A stretch of 64,000 nucleotides of DNA from Pseudozyma flocculosa PF-1 (lineage: Eukaryota; Basidiomycota; Ustilaginomycetes; Ustilaginales; Ustilaginaceae), in NCBI RefSeq assembly GCF_000417875.1, contig NW_006920884.1:267176-331175 (forward strand). Direction: 5' to 3'. Position 1 is the first letter of the stretch. Each line of letters opens with the position of its first letter. Under the pieces are notes generated by a model. The model saw nothing but the letters and a program-made list of their open reading frames with translations. It did not search any database and was not told the origin of the DNA. The position numbers and the translations under genes are program-made. Shown here piece by piece: positions 1-11,046 of the stretch.

Positions 1-1256
1 CATCGTGGCCTCGAGGATCCTTTGCCGCCGCTCTTTGACGCTGGTCGGACCGCCATTCGCATCCGACGAGCCGGAGCCGGAGCCGGAGCCGAGTCTGCGT
101 CCACCTGCAGCGCCGCCACCGCCGTCTCCGCCGGGCACGGCCATGGCGGCGGCATCGGGGTCGTAGGCGTCGCCCTCGACGAGCGCGTGGGTGCCCTCTG
201 CCTTTCGCTGCTCGAACCCGGCAATCTGGGCATTGAGCTCGCTGTTGAACGTCTTGAAGTCGTTTGCGTGGCCGCCGTAGCGGTTGTGGGCGAGCTCGTG
301 GACGAGGACGCGCCGCGTGGTGGTGTAGTTGCGGAAGCCCTCTGCGTCGTCGGTGCGCAGGCGCAGCGAGACCCTCTGGCCGGCATTCTCGTTGAGGCCC
401 AGCAGCTCTGGACTCTCCCACGGCAGGAGCTCGGTCAGGATGCCGACCCGCAGGTCGTAGAGCCGACAGATGTGCAGGATGCCCGGGTCGTTTGCCAGGC
501 GGGTGAGAAAGTCGACAATCTTGGAGTAGAGGGGCGAAGAGGCGGGCGTCGAGGCGTGGGGCTGGATAGTGCCGAATGGGCTGAAGCTCGCCCCGGGCGT
601 CGCCGTGTTCCTTGGCTGTCGTCGGTGCAAGGGGCGGGTAGGGCAGGAGGGCGAGGCGAGGCGAGGCGAGGTTCAAGAGAGGATGGGGGGGGGGGGGATC
701 AGCTCTGGTCGATTGTCCGCGCTGTGCCGCATTCGCAGCAAGTGGCCGCGCTGCCGGCTGTGCTCACCCTTGTACCACGCAGCATGCTCGGGTGGTACTG
801 GCGAGGTCCGTTTCTGCGCCTGGCGTAGTCCTCCTGCTGCTGTATCCCTTGCAGCTCCTCGGAGGGGGTGCCGACGACCATGATCTTGAGGCCGGCGCTG
901 GGAATGCCGGCCTGTGCGAGGGTGCGCTGGTCATTGTCGAGCGAGGGTGGTGTTGGGTCCGCGCCGCCGGCATCGTGGTGGATGGCTGGTGGCTGGTTGA
1001 GGTTGGCGATGCCCTTTGGTCTGGCGGGGAGGAGTTTCTGGTTGGGTGCCTCGACGTTGGTGAGCTGCTGGATGACGCTGCGCAGCGTGGCGAGCGTGGT
1101 GTCGGCTGGCAGATCGGTGAGGCGATGTACGTCCTTGCGAAAGGTGATTGTGAGGTCGATTGTGTTGTTCGAGGTAGTGGAAGATGAGGCAGGCTGGAGG
1201 GTGTCGGCGGCGTCGGCGTGGGCGGCGGCAGTGCTGGTCTCGGTCTCTAAGGTCAT
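1..1256 (-). CDS. Ubiquitin-like/WLM-domain metalloprotease (3' end outside window)
   Basis: Predicted Wss1-like zinc metalloprotease of the type that carries an N-terminal ubiquitin-like fold followed by a WLM domain. In related proteins these act on ubiquitin/SUMO-linked or DNA-protein-crosslink substrates. Coding exons are complement 768-1256 and 1-615, with an intron at 616-767 (GTGAGC donor, CAG acceptor, phase 0). The 368 visible residues comprise a Ser/Thr/Ala-rich leader, a ubiquitin-like region (about 33-134, starting IDLTITFRKDVHRL and ending LKIMVVGTP), and the WLM domain. The WLM domain holds LANDPGIL, the LRTDD motif and the zinc site HELAHNRYGGH, with His269, Glu270 and His273 and a third likely ligand His279. 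The start at 1256 (MTLETET) was preferred over an in-frame ATG at 1493 because the extra 79 residues look like leader sequence. The protein runs off the left edge after a Gly/Ser-rich stretch. It is divergently arranged with the acyl-CoA dehydrogenase gene. Family call is firm; the substrate is unknown. Confidence 0.88.
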
Positions 1257-2288
1257 GGGCGCAGACGAGGGGTGGCGACTTTTCCCAATCGGGGTATTTA
1301 CGGATCTATGGCGTGGGTGATGCAGGAGATGGTATCGTGGCAGGTGGTGGGTAGGTGTGCCGGTGGTCGATGGTCGAGGCAGATGGCAGGTGGCAGAGCA
1401 GGGAAGAGTAGTGTGGGTGGCGAGCAGCAGCGAGCGACAAGAGGATAACGCCGAGGTAGAGCTGAGCGAAGAAAGCGGGCCGACGCCAGCCACGCCAGCC
1501 CTTCCAGAACCCTGCAGCAGCCAGGCCAGGCCAAGTTGTGGAGGCCCAGGGGATGGGGGGTCGGTTCGCCTTGCACCCGCACGAGAGACGCCGGGCCTTG
1601 ACTTGTTGGTTGGTCAGAGAGAGGCAACACACGAGCGCAGCCAAAAAGCGCGCCGGGTAACCGGCAGCCAGCGCCGGCTTGGTCAGATCAGCCAAATGGC
1701 CGGTAAGGTGGCTGACCGCTGCCTGCGCTCCCCGCTCGCCCCCCCGCCTTTTTTGTTCGGCCTGCAGGTCGGATAAATTCGCCAGCAGCCAGCAGGCGCG
1801 GGCGACTCTGACAGGCAGCGCCAAATTGACAGCCCAACACGCCGGCAAGCAGGCAGACCAGGCTAGGGTTGAGTTGGGTTGGGGCAGCCGCCAGCGGCCG
1901 CTGGGCCAAGCGAAGAAAGGCAGGCAGGCCACGCCAGGCCAAGGCGCGCGCCAGACGGTGGCCCAGGCGTCGTGGGTGGCCACCGGCCCAACCAGAGCCT
2001 CGGTGAGCCGGACCCGCCTTCTCGTCTACCCCGGTCCGCAGCTTGTCCTTGCTTGCTTCTGCGCCTTCCTCGCCCGCTCCGGCAATCCATCGACGCCTTA
2101 GCCGCCACCTGGCCCTATATAGCCAACCTCGCCCTGCTTTTCTACCCCACACTCGACGTCCCTCTTCCTTCACGCCTTCGTTCTAGAAGCCCATTACCGT
2201 CTCGTCCGTCTCCCTACCCCTTCTCTCCTCCCCTTCACCCCTTCGCCACCCACACGCTTCGCTTCGCCCCCCGCCCCGTCTCGCCATC
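1257..2288. other. Divergent intergenic region between WLM protease and acyl-CoA dehydrogenase
   Basis: About 1 kb between two head-to-head genes, so it should carry both promoters. The part next to the plus-strand gene is pyrimidine-rich (about 2130-2285), a pattern repeated before several genes in this window. A TATATAG sequence lies at 2116-2122. The central part has GGCCAGG/AGCCAGC-type repeats. I see no gene in it; the open frames are short and low-complexity. Confidence 0.6.
2116..2122 (+). promoter_or_regulatory. Candidate TATA box of acyl-CoA dehydrogenase gene
   Basis: TATATAG about 170 bases before the ATG at 2289, followed by a long C/T-rich leader. A/T-rich hexamers are rare in this GC-rich spacer, so the position is suggestive. 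There is no transcript evidence. Confidence 0.4.
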
Positions 2289-3674
2289 ATGTCGCTCACC
2301 ACCGGCCCGCTCACCGGCGATGCCCTCATCACAAAGTACATTTCGCCCGCCACGTGGGCGCTGGTGCAGGACAAGTTCTCGCCCTTTGGCAAGCAGACCC
2401 TCATCAAGGTCATCAACTTTGTCGAGCACGAGTGCAACCCGGCCGAGGAGCTCTACCACGCCCAGGTCTCGACCGACCCCGCCACCCGCTGGAAGATTGT
2501 CCCCGAGATTGTCGAGCAGCTCAAGAAAAAGGCAAAGGCCCAGGGCCTCTGGAACCTCTTCCTCTCCAAGAAGCACTACCCTGACGTCGGCACCCCGCTC
2601 ACCAACCTCGAGTACGGCATGATGGCCGAGATCATGGGCCGCGGCTCCCACTTCACCTCCGAGTCGATGAACTGCTCGGCCCCCGACACGGGCAACATGG
2701 AGGTCTTTGCAAAGTACGGCAACCAGGAGCAGAAGGACACCTGGCTCCGGCCCCTCATGAACGGCGAGATCCGCTCCGCCTTTGCCATGACCGAGCGCTT
2801 CGTCGCCTCGTCGGACGCCACAAACATCCGCACCTCGATCCGCCGCGAGGGCGACGAGATCGTCGTCAACGGACACAAGTGGTGGATCTCGGGCGCTGGC
2901 GACCCGCGCTGCGCCGTCCACCTCGTCATGGGCAAGTCGGACCCGGACAACGCAAACACCCACAAGCAGCAGAGCCTCGTCATTGTGCCCGCCAACGCGC
3001 CCGGCGTCAAGGTCATCCGCCCCATGCAGGTGTTTGGCTACGACGACGCCCCCGAGGGCCACTGCGAGGTCATCTACGACAACGTCCGCGTGCCCCTCAA
3101 GAACCTCGTCCTCGACTGGGGCCGCGGCTTCGAGATCATCCAGGGCAGGCTGGGACCCGGCCGCATCCACCACTGCATGCGCTCCATCGGCACCGCAGAG
3201 CGCGCCCTCGACCTCCTCCTGATGCGCGCCACCGACCAGCGCAAGAAGGCCTTTGGCAAGACGCTCAGCGAGCACGGCGTCATCGTCCAGAACGTGGCGT
3301 GGTGCCGCATCAAGATCGACCAGGCGCGCCTCCTCGTCCTGTCGGCCGCCAACATGATTGACGCCACCAACGCAAAGGGAGCGCTCAAGGACATTGCCAT
3401 GTCCAAGGTGGCCGTCGTCAAGTCGGCCCTCGAGGTCGTCGACATGGCCATGCAGGCCCACGGCGCCGAGGGCGTCTGCCAGGACACGCCGCTCGCCAGC
3501 GCCTGGGCCGGCCTCCGCACCCTGCGATACGCCGACGGGCCCGACGAGGTCCACCTGCAGCAGCTCGGCAAGCTCGAGCTGCGTCGCGCCCCCGAGCTCT
3601 GGGACAAGGCCAACCTCCGCTCCGCCGTCTCCAAGAAGCTCATGGACAAGCACGGCCTCAAGTCGCACCTCTGA
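2289..3674 (+). CDS. Acyl-CoA dehydrogenase, ACAD10/11-like, probably peroxisomal
   Basis: Intronless 461-residue flavoprotein of the acyl-CoA dehydrogenase superfamily. Such enzymes introduce the alpha,beta double bond in acyl-CoAs using FAD. Visible family signatures are the mid-domain segment AMTERFVASSDATNIRT and the following beta-domain VNGHKWWISGAGDPRC. The C-terminal helical-domain motif is GPGRIHHCMRSIGTAERAL, and the end motif is RYADGPDEVHL, all typical of the ACAD10/ACAD11 branch. The length matches the catalytic part of that branch, without the phosphotransferase/hydrolase domains of animal ACAD10/11. The last three residues are Ser-His-Leu, which fits the (S/A/C)(K/R/H)L peroxisomal PTS1 consensus, and no mitochondrial presequence is visible. 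ATG at 2289 follows a C/T-rich leader. Chain-length preference cannot be read from the sequence. The gene is tail-to-tail with the mitochondrial aspartyl-tRNA synthetase gene. Confidence 0.92.
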   Translation: MSLTTGPLTGDALITKYISPATWALVQDKFSPFGKQTLIKVINFVEHECNPAEELYHAQVSTDPATRWKIVPEIVEQLKKKAKAQGLWNLFLSKKHYPDVGTPLTNLEYGMMAEIMGRGSHFTSESMNCSAPDTGNMEVFAKYGNQEQKDTWLRPLMNGEIRSAFAMTERFVASSDATNIRTSIRREGDEIVVNGHKWWISGAGDPRCAVHLVMGKSDPDNANTHKQQSLVIVPANAPGVKVIRPMQVFGYDDAPEGHCEVIYDNVRVPLKNLVLDWGRGFEIIQGRLGPGRIHHCMRSIGTAERALDLLLMRATDQRKKAFGKTLSEHGVIVQNVAWCRIKIDQARLLVLSAANMIDATNAKGALKDIAMSKVAVVKSALEVVDMAMQAHGAEGVCQDTPLASAWAGLRTLRYADGPDEVHLQQLGKLELRRAPELWDKANLRSAVSKKLMDKHGLKSHL

Positions 3675-3910
3675 CCTGGTCCTCGATGCTCGTTCCCCCG
3701 CTTGTATCATGCCTGCCTGCCTTGTGGTTGTTGCGCTTTTTCCCTGCTTAGAGGCGGTTGGGCAATGTAGGAAAGGAATACCTGGGTTCTCGTGACTCTC
3801 CGTCGTCGTCGTCGTCGTCGAAGTGCGTCGGTCGTGTCGGCCCGTTGATCGTGTGCGGCGGTATGGCCAGTCGAGCCCGGTAGATGTGCCTTGACCGTCT
3901 GCCCGCCTTT

Positions 3911-6639
3911 CTAGAGCCGGCGAAGGCCGTACAACCTGAGCACCTCATCCGACCTAGTCAGCTCGGTCGTCGAGTCCGAAGACGAACCGGCCTCGTCGTC
4001 GATGGTGGAGGGACTCCCAAAGACGGGATCGACGCCGCTGCCCATTTTCGGAAAGGGAATCACGTCGCGGATCGAAGTGGCGCCACACACGATGGCCATC
4101 AGCCGGTCGAAGCCTGTGACGTCCCCCGCCGGTCAGTCCAGTCGAGGTGAGGGGGATTAGGTTAGCCAATGTGGGGAAGACAAGGGGGAGGGAAGGGTAT
4201 GGGGACGTACCGAGTGCGATGCCGCCGTGCGGTGGTGCGCCGCACGAGAGGGCGTGCAGGAGGTGTGAGAATCTAGACGTCTCCGAGGGCGTCAACTGCG
4301 ATGGATGGTGCACGACGAGGAGGATGAAGTAACGATGGAGTGCGACAGGTCAGTACGGTCGCGGAGGCGAGGATGCGGAAGGCGGGCCCCACCGCTCGTC
4401 GTCCGGGACGCTGTGGCACACTCACCTTCAACACGTCCTCAAACACCCGGCGCTGCATGGCCGCATCGTGGATCCTGACGCTGCCGCCTCCAATCTCCTG
4501 CCCGTCCAGGACGAGGTCGTAGTGCTGCCCGCGCACGCTCCCCACGCGCGACGCATCCACCCCACCCGCGCGGTTGGCGAGCACGTGGGCGTCCTCGGCC
4601 ATGGGCGCCGTAAAGGGGTGGTGGGACGACTGCCATCTCGTCTCGACGCCGCCTCCCGCTGCCGCTGCCGCTGCCGCCGCCGCCGCCGTTGGGCCCGAAG
4701 AGAGACGCGACAGCTCGTTTTTGTCCTCGTCGGCCAGCGTGAAGAGCGGGAACTCGGTGATCCACGCAAACTGCGGCTTCATCGACACGCTCAGCAGCCC
4801 CTTGGAGCTCAGCAGCGACGCTAGCGACTTGCGCAGGTCGCCCAGCGGCGTCGAGCCGCCCTCTGGCGGGGACGGGCGCGTCGACACGAAGACGTCGACC
4901 GCGCCATCGCCGTCGGCCGCGATCCCCTCCGAGGCGCGCGACGAGGCGAGCACCTTGGCGAGGTGACTCGAGAGGCGGTCCACGTCGACCTCGGATGCCT
5001 GCAGCTCGCCGTCGCGGTGGTGCGAGAGGGCGTGGCGAACCCTCTGGCTCTTTTTGAGCAGCAGCGCGGCGAGTTCGTTGGTGTTGTGCCAAGACGCGAT
5101 CCGGAATCGCTCGACCTGACCCCGGAACGGCGCCAGCAGGCCCTCGAGCTCCTTGTTGGACAGCTTGCCGGCGTTAGTATGGTGATGCGGGAGGATCTCG
5201 AGCGCCACGCCGACATCCTCGTTCTGGGCCGGGGATGGCGACGGCGATTCGGCGGCGTCCTCGTGGTGTCGAAGGCCAGACGAGATGTCCGAAATGCGCA
5301 GGCCGTACCGCAGATCAGGCTTGTCGGAGCCGTAGGTGGTCATGGCAGTCCAGTAGGAGAGCACGGGGAAGCCCCGCTTCCGCCCCGGATCCTCGTAGAG
5401 ATGGTCGAGGCTGCCCTTACCCGCCGCAGCCCAGATCCGCGCGATGAGTCCTTCAATGACATCGCGCACCTGGTGGCCTCCGATGCGCCACTGGCCCTGG
5501 GCGTCTCTCGCATCGACTTCGACTTCGGCCGCAGTGGCTGCCGCCGCCGCGTGCTTCGATGCAGAGGGAGGACCGCCGCTGACGAAGCCCATCTCGAGGT
5601 CGATCTGGGTAAACTCTGGCTGGCGGTCCTTTCTGCCATCCTCGTCGCGGAAGCACTTTGCGATCTGGAAGTATCTATCGGTGACGCCGGATGCGATGAG
5701 GAGCTGTTTGGGCTGCTGAGGCGACTGCGGCAGGGCATAGAAGCTGGGTTCGGGATGTCGTTGCTGCTGTTGCTGACTGCCTGCTGTAGATGAGGGGGAG
5801 GAGGCTATCCGCGTGGGTACGAGAAACTCTCTTGCGCCCTCGGGCGTGCTGCGGAGCAGGATTGGGGTTTCGATTTCGAGAAAGTCCTGGTCGTAGAGGT
5901 GGGTGCGTATGGACTGTGCGATCCTGCTGCGTAGGCGGATGTTGTCGCCAAGGGCCTTTCGGCGGAGGTCGAGGTAGCGGTAGCGTGCCCTGACCTCGGG
6001 CGAGATGCGGTCCGCATGCTGCGAGTCGGAGGGGAGGAAGGGGAGGTCGCGCCGTGCCGGGTTGAGGAGCTGGAGCGACGAGAGACGGATCTCGATGAAT
6101 CCAGAGGGGAGCGAGGGGTTGCGATCTGCCTCTGGGCGGAGCTGTACGTGACCCGTTGCGAGGACGACGCTCTGGAGGGGCATCGACGAGGTGGAAGCGA
6201 TGAGGGCCTCGAGGCGTTCGTCGCCGTCGGCCTGGAGCACGAGCTGTACTGAGCCCGTGTGGTCGCGGAGGGCGACGAATCCGAGGTGCTTTGATACGAT
6301 GCGGAGCGAGTCGAGCCAGCCTGCGAGTACGACTTGTTGGCCGGCGTGGTGCTGGTCGAGCTCGCCGCAGCGGTGGGTCGAGGGGTGGAATGCGCCGTGG
6401 TGGGCCGAGTGGGTGGGTGCGTCTGCCTGTGCGGAAGAGCTGTCTATGGAATGCGAGGAACACTTTGGGCTAGAAGTGACAAAGCAGCGTGCAGGGTGGC
6501 GGAGACGTGGTGTCTGTCTGCACGAGGATGGTGATGGTAGCGGTGCGGTGCTGGCGGCGAGGTGAGGTGAAGCGCGGCCAAGTCGCAATAGCGAGCGGGC
6601 GGTGTTGGGCCTCGGCAGAGCCGTGAGCCTGCACGCCAT
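3911..6639 (-). CDS. MSD1: Mitochondrial aspartyl-tRNA synthetase
   Basis: Class II aminoacyl-tRNA synthetase that charges tRNA-Asp for mitochondrial translation. Exons are complement 4426-6639, 4211-4295 and 3911-4113, giving 833 residues; introns have GTGAGT and GTACGT donors. The first ~60 residues are Arg/Ser/Ala-rich without acidic residues (MACRLTALPRPNTARSLLRL), a typical mitochondrial presequence. An OB-fold anticodon-binding domain (about 100-195) contains AGWLDSLRIVSKHLGFVALRD. Class II motif 1 lies near 250 (FLEIETPILLRSTPEGAREF), motif 2 near 328-345 (KCFRDEDGRKDRQPEFTQID), and a bacterial-type insertion domain follows. Motif 3 (GFDRLMAIVCG, about 767-777) is assembled across the second intron and is followed by SIRDVIPFPK. 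It has extra low-complexity inserts (polyGln near 290, polyAla near 655), so it is longer than bacterial AspRS. It shares a short divergent region with the SNF5-family gene. Confidence 0.95.
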
Positions 6640-7101
6640 GATGATAAGCGGAGGCTGCTCTATGGCTTTAGAAGCGATGCTGCGGATTGAAGGGGCAGAG
6701 AGAGGGTGGTGGAAGGGAGAGGGAGAGGAGGGTTACAGGAGAGGGAGAGGGAGAGGGAGGGAGAGGAGAGTTAGAGGAGAGAGAGAGGGCAAAGGCAGAG
6801 GTCGGCCCACCGCCCCAACCTTAACCGCTCCACATTCGACATTCTTAGTTGGCTTCTTGTCGCCGCTGTCGACTGCCTCGCCTGTTTTGTCGGCCGGCAA
6901 AGGACGGCAAACCGGCGGCTGCCCTCAACGCGTCGTGATGGCCTGGCAGCTGGGCGGGTGGGCGTGTGTCAATCTGCCCTTCGCCGTTCGCCATCAAGAT
7001 CCCATCAGGCCCACCATCACCAACACCCCCCGCCGCCCATCTACCCTGCACCGTCGCGCCCAGCAGAGCAGGGCAGTCCGCTCCAGCGCCACCTCGTCGC
7101 C
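6640..7101. promoter_or_regulatory. Divergent promoter region of MSD1 and SNF5-family gene
   Basis: A 462-base spacer between two outward-facing ATGs. It holds a strongly purine-rich stretch on the plus strand at about 6690-6795 (GGGAGA/GAGAGA repeats with few interruptions), then a C-rich leader towards the SNF5-family start. No TATA element is obvious. Confidence 0.5.
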
Positions 7102-9954
7102 ATGTCCGACCGTCCAAGGAGGTCGGCCCGCAACTCGAGCTACAACTCGCCCGCCCACACCCCAGCCCCCACCACTGCTGCCACATCCACACCATCCTCC
7201 CGCCTCGTCAGCCAGCACCAGCACCAGCACCAGCACCATGCCACCCCCTCTGCAGCAGTAGCAGCAGCGGCACAGCGGACGTCCCAGTACCACCAGCTGC
7301 CGCCTCAGCCCCATCAACTGGCCCACCACTCTGCCCATGCCACTCCCGGCCCAAGCAGAACCGCCAGTGCAGCAGGCCATCACCCGCCCCAAACCCCCTA
7401 CTTCAACGTCCAGCAACCACCACAGCAGCAGCCTCACCTCCACCAGCCGCACCACTCGCACCCCCAGCAGCATCCTCAGTACGCAGCACCCCAACCTCAC
7501 ATGACCTACCAGCTCCCGCAGGCCTGGACCCTCTCGAGGGGCGCCGCCCCCATCCTCCCCTTCACCCCCCTCGTCCCGCCCCTACCCGCCAACTTCCCCA
7601 GCACCTCGTCCCACCCCGCCCGCCACGTCCCGCAGGCCATCTACACCACCTTTCCCTCGCGCATGCGTGCAGGCATCACCACCCTCATGCAGCCCATGCA
7701 GCCAAACGACCTCATCGACCCGCTCGCACGGCCCCTCGATCCGCTCTCGACCCCACTCCACGAGTCCCGGTTCGACTACGGCACCCCAGGCGCCTCTGCT
7801 GCCAGCCTCCTCCGCTCCACCAACCGCACCTCGAGGCGCAGGGCCGCTGCCGGCTACATCCGATACGCAGAGGCCGAAGACTCGGGCGAGGACTTTGACG
7901 ACGAACTCGCAGCCGCAACGCCCACCGACGACGACGCCCAGGCATCCCGCGGCCTCAAGCGCAAACTCACCGGCCTCGACACGCCAGACGGCTTTGCGCC
8001 TTCTGGGCTGCCAGACGAGCAGGGGCAGGTTGGCGGCGATGAGGAGGAGGAGGAGGAGGAAGAGGGCTTCCGATCCTACCTCGGCCTGCCGCCGCCGGGC
8101 AACAAGGTCGTGGCGCGCCGCATGTTCCGCCCCACGGCCCACCTCTACCACGACGATGAGGAGCTGCACAAGCAGGCGCTCCGCAACGAGGTCCTCGTCC
8201 CCATCCGCATCGAACTCGAGACCGAGACCCACCGCATCAAGGACACCTTCACCTGGAACATGAACGAGAAGCTCATCTCGCCGCTCCACTTTGCCCGCCT
8301 GCTCCTCGAGGACCTCGACCTGCCCCTCGAGCCGTACCAGGCGCAGATCGCCCACATGATCACGCAGCAGGTCGAAGAGGCCATCGGCGTCGCCGACATC
8401 GAGATGGAACCCGCAGCCGGCGGCATCTGGAGCCCCGCCAGGCTCGAGGCAAAGGAGGGCGAGCTGGCCCTCACGGAAGAGGAAAAGGCCCAGTACGACC
8501 CAGACGAGGAGGACGTCAAGGAGGCCAGGCAGTGGGACTGGGGCCTGGCGCGGCTCGACCCGGAGCAGAAGGACTGGCGGCTGCGCATGCAGAAGCGCCT
8601 CAAGACGGGCGAGGGCCTCGGCACCATCGAGGACGACATGAGGGTCATTGTCGATGTAAGTGGCGAAGCGCCCCGAAGCTGCACGTGGTGTGGGCCAGAG
8701 CCTGTCTGAGTCGACCAAAGTGACCGACCGAGCTGATTGGACTCCCCCCCCCCCCCTTTTCTCTCCTCGTGGCCACCATCCGCGCCCCACTCACCGCAGT
8801 ACGAGGTGCAGATCCTGCGCCACTCGCTGCGCGACCGGCTCGAGTGGGACCTCTGCTCGCCGCTGACTCCCGAGTCGTTCGCGACGCAGCTCTGCAAGGA
8901 CCTCGGGCTGACGGGCGAGGCGCTCTCGCTCATTTCCAACTCGGTGCGCGAGCAGCTGCTCAACCACAAGCGCGCCGCGCTCGAGCTGGGCCTGCTGGGC
9001 ACGGGCAAGCTGTTCCGGGACAAGGAGGCCGAGATTGTCGAGGCGGGCGAAGAGGTGCTGCGGGAGCGGGCGGAAAAGATGCGGCGGAGGCTCGAGGGCA
9101 CGGCGACCGTGTCTGGCACCGAGACGCCGAGGAGCGAGAACGAGGGCGAGGGCACCGACGTCGAGGTCCAGACGCCGACGTCGGCCATGCAGCAAGACGA
9201 AGATGGCGGCGGCCAAGAGGCAGGTCTGGCGGTCACGACGCGGGCCACGCCCACACCGACGCCGACACCAACACCAACACCGGCAGCGCAACCGGCCGAG
9301 GCGGGCGACGGGCAAGACTCGGAGACGGAAGAGGTCGAGACGCTGCACCTCACCGCCCCGGCCACGGCGGCGGGCACGGCAGCGCCGACGCGCGAGCCCT
9401 CGACGACGCCTGCGCCGACGTCGACGTCGACACCGGCCGTCTCTACGCCAGTAGTGGGCGGTGCAGGCGGAGCGACGAGGACTTCATCGCGCCTTGCCGC
9501 CGCCGCTGCCGGTGGTGTTGGAGGGGGGAGCGGCGCTTCGGGTGCCGCGGCGGCGACGGGGGACGAAGAGCCACGGCCATCGGCGGCGCAGCGGCTGGCG
9601 TCTGCGTCGCTCGTGGTGCGCGACATCCTGTCCAAGGGCGCGAGGCCGATGGAGGGCGTGTGGCGGGACTATGTCGAGAGCCGCGAGTTTGGACCGCTCC
9701 TCGAGCGCCTCTCGGACGAGGACCTGCAAAAGGTCGAAGAGGCAAACGTCCGCGCTTCCAGGTGAGTGCTGCCGTGCCTTGCCGTGCCGTGCCCGAGACG
9801 TGCGTCCGGCTCCAGAAGCAGAAGATCGGAGAGCTTACCCCGTCTTTTGTCTGTTCGCTCCTCTGCTTCCTTCTCTGGGTCTGTTCGCGGCTCTAGGCGC
9901 AACCGCCGCGAAGCGCAGCGCGGGTACGCCACGTCGGGCAGGAGAAGGAGGTAG
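7102..9954 (+). CDS. SNF5: SNF5/SFH1-family subunit of SWI/SNF- or RSC-type chromatin remodeller
   Basis: Core subunit of ATP-dependent nucleosome remodelling complexes (SMARCB1/Snf5/Sfh1 family). Exons 7102-8655, 8800-9761 and 9897-9954 give 857 residues; donors are GTAAGT and GTGAGT. The N-terminal ~360 residues are Pro/Gln/His/Ala-rich, with a QHQHQHQHH run and an acidic patch before the domain. SNF5 repeat 1 begins near residue 361 (EVLVPIRIELET, then FTWNMNEKLISPLHFA). Repeat 2 begins near 510 (MRVIVD joined by splicing to YEVQILRHSLRDRLEWDL, then LCKDLGLTGEA). The C-terminal motif WRDYVESREFGPLLERLSDE precedes a basic tail completed by a last exon of only 58 bases. The start was placed at MSDRPRRSARNSS; an upstream in-frame start would add leader-like sequence. 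The SNF5 domain cannot decide between Snf5 and Sfh1 orthology, so the symbol is a family label. Confidence 0.93.
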
Positions 9955-9964
9955 TCGCCCGCCT

Positions 9965-9993
9965 AGCCTGGCCTGGCCTGGCCTGGCCTGGCC
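9965..9993. repeat. CCTGG pentanucleotide microsatellite
   Basis: About five consecutive GCCTG units just after the stop codon of the SNF5-family gene. The same motif, in either strand sense, recurs in other spacers of the window (for example 11371-11398 and 22078-22098). Confidence 0.85.
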
Positions 9994-10106
9994 TCCCCTC
10001 ACCGGGCCGTGCCGGCTCGTCGGCTCGTCATCCAGCTTGTTTCCCCCAGTCGAGTCGTCGTACATGGTCGCTTGCCCGCGTCCAACGAAAAAGCAGCTTC
10101 GCCATA

Positions 10107-10137
10107 GCATGGCATGGCATGGCATGGCATGGCATGC
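10107..10137. repeat. GGCAT pentanucleotide microsatellite
   Basis: Six tandem GCATG/GGCAT units in the shared 3' spacer of two convergent genes. Confidence 0.85.
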
Positions 10138-10382
10138 ACTCTTCTCCCCTCCATCCCCGCGCCAGTGCTACCGCCGTGCCGGGCGGTCGGTCCTGGTCGA
10201 TTGGACTGATTGTGATGGGTGTTTCGACATTGTTGGAGCGCTGCTGATGCTGCTGATGCTGCTGCTGCCGCTGCTGCTGCTGCTGCTGGGTTTGGTTGCT
10301 GCTAGAGATACATTCGAGACGGGAGCGGGATGGGCGAGGGGGCAAAGACAAAAGAGAGATCTAGGACGAGGAGGCGACAGGC

Positions 10383-11046
10383 TTAGCGGCCGCCGTGTCC
10401 GCCGCCAGAGTAGGAGCCGGCCGAGATGGTGTTGACGCCCTGCTTGCTGTCGTTGGTGGAAGAGTAACCCTCCTTTGCGTCTGCGGAAGGGGTCAGGGGC
10501 CAGGATCGGGATCAAGCAGACTCGATGGGTGAGCATGCAGCTCGTGTGATGGCAGCGGCGCAAGGTGGAGAGGGAGACGGGAAAAGGGGACGCCCGCCCA
10601 ACACTCACTGGCAGACTGGAGCTGACCGCGCTCGAGGAGAATCTTGGCGACTTCGTCGTCCTTGTGGGTGCCAAAGACGGTGTCGAGCTGCTGCTTCGAG
10701 GGCTGGCCCATGATGCCCTGGGCGCCCTGGCCCGTGTGGAAGACCTGGAAGCTGTCGACGACCTCGGTGAGCGGGATCGTCTTGTCGCCCTTGATCCACT
10801 TCTGGTACTGCTCGTCCGGCAGGCGGACACAAGCGGTGCAGAGAGGGGAAGAGGGGGAAGGTGGATGTCAGTGCGACTGTGCGCGGTGGGTGCCGACGAG
10901 GTTTGGGCGGGAAGCAATCGGCGGGGCCGAGGAGGGGGGGAATGCGAAGAGACGAGACGCACCTCGTCCTGGTTAACAATCATCATAAACTCGTCAGTCG
11001 ACTGCGAGTCGGGCTTGTAGACGACCTTGTGGAACGAGCGGACCAT
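10383..11046 (-). CDS. RTC3: SBDS N-terminal-domain protein, Rtc3/YHR087W-like
   Basis: Small protein of 126 residues made of a single SBDS (FYSH) N-terminal fold, the arrangement of yeast Rtc3, which is linked to RNA metabolism and telomere-cap phenotypes. Exons are complement 10963-11046, 10609-10807 and 10383-10480; donors are GTGCGT and GTGAGT. Visible features are the opening MVRSFHKVVYKPDSQSTDEF, the mid segment KWIKGDKTIPLTEVVDSF, and VFGTHKDDEVAKILLERGQL, which match the order of elements in the family. The tail is Gly/Ser-rich (GSYSGGGHGGR). The second exon could start three bases earlier at a GAG acceptor, adding one Gln; the CAG acceptor at 10808 was preferred. It is convergent with the SNF5-family gene. 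Confidence 0.85.

Larger units (their letters stand above)
9955..10382. other. Convergent 3' spacer with three short tandem repeats
   Basis: Lies between the 3' ends of the SNF5-family gene and the RTC3-like gene. It carries a CCTGG pentamer run (about 9965-9993), a GGCAT pentamer run (about 10107-10137) and a GCTGCTGAT/GCT trinucleotide-type run (about 10243-10291). No gene seen. Confidence 0.7.

Noticed and set aside
2235..3710. Minus-strand open frame of 491 codons opposite the acyl-CoA dehydrogenase
   Set aside because: Exact antisense of a well-recognised gene; arises from the strong G/C third-position bias. Translation is Val/Leu/Asp/Gly-rich without a domain.
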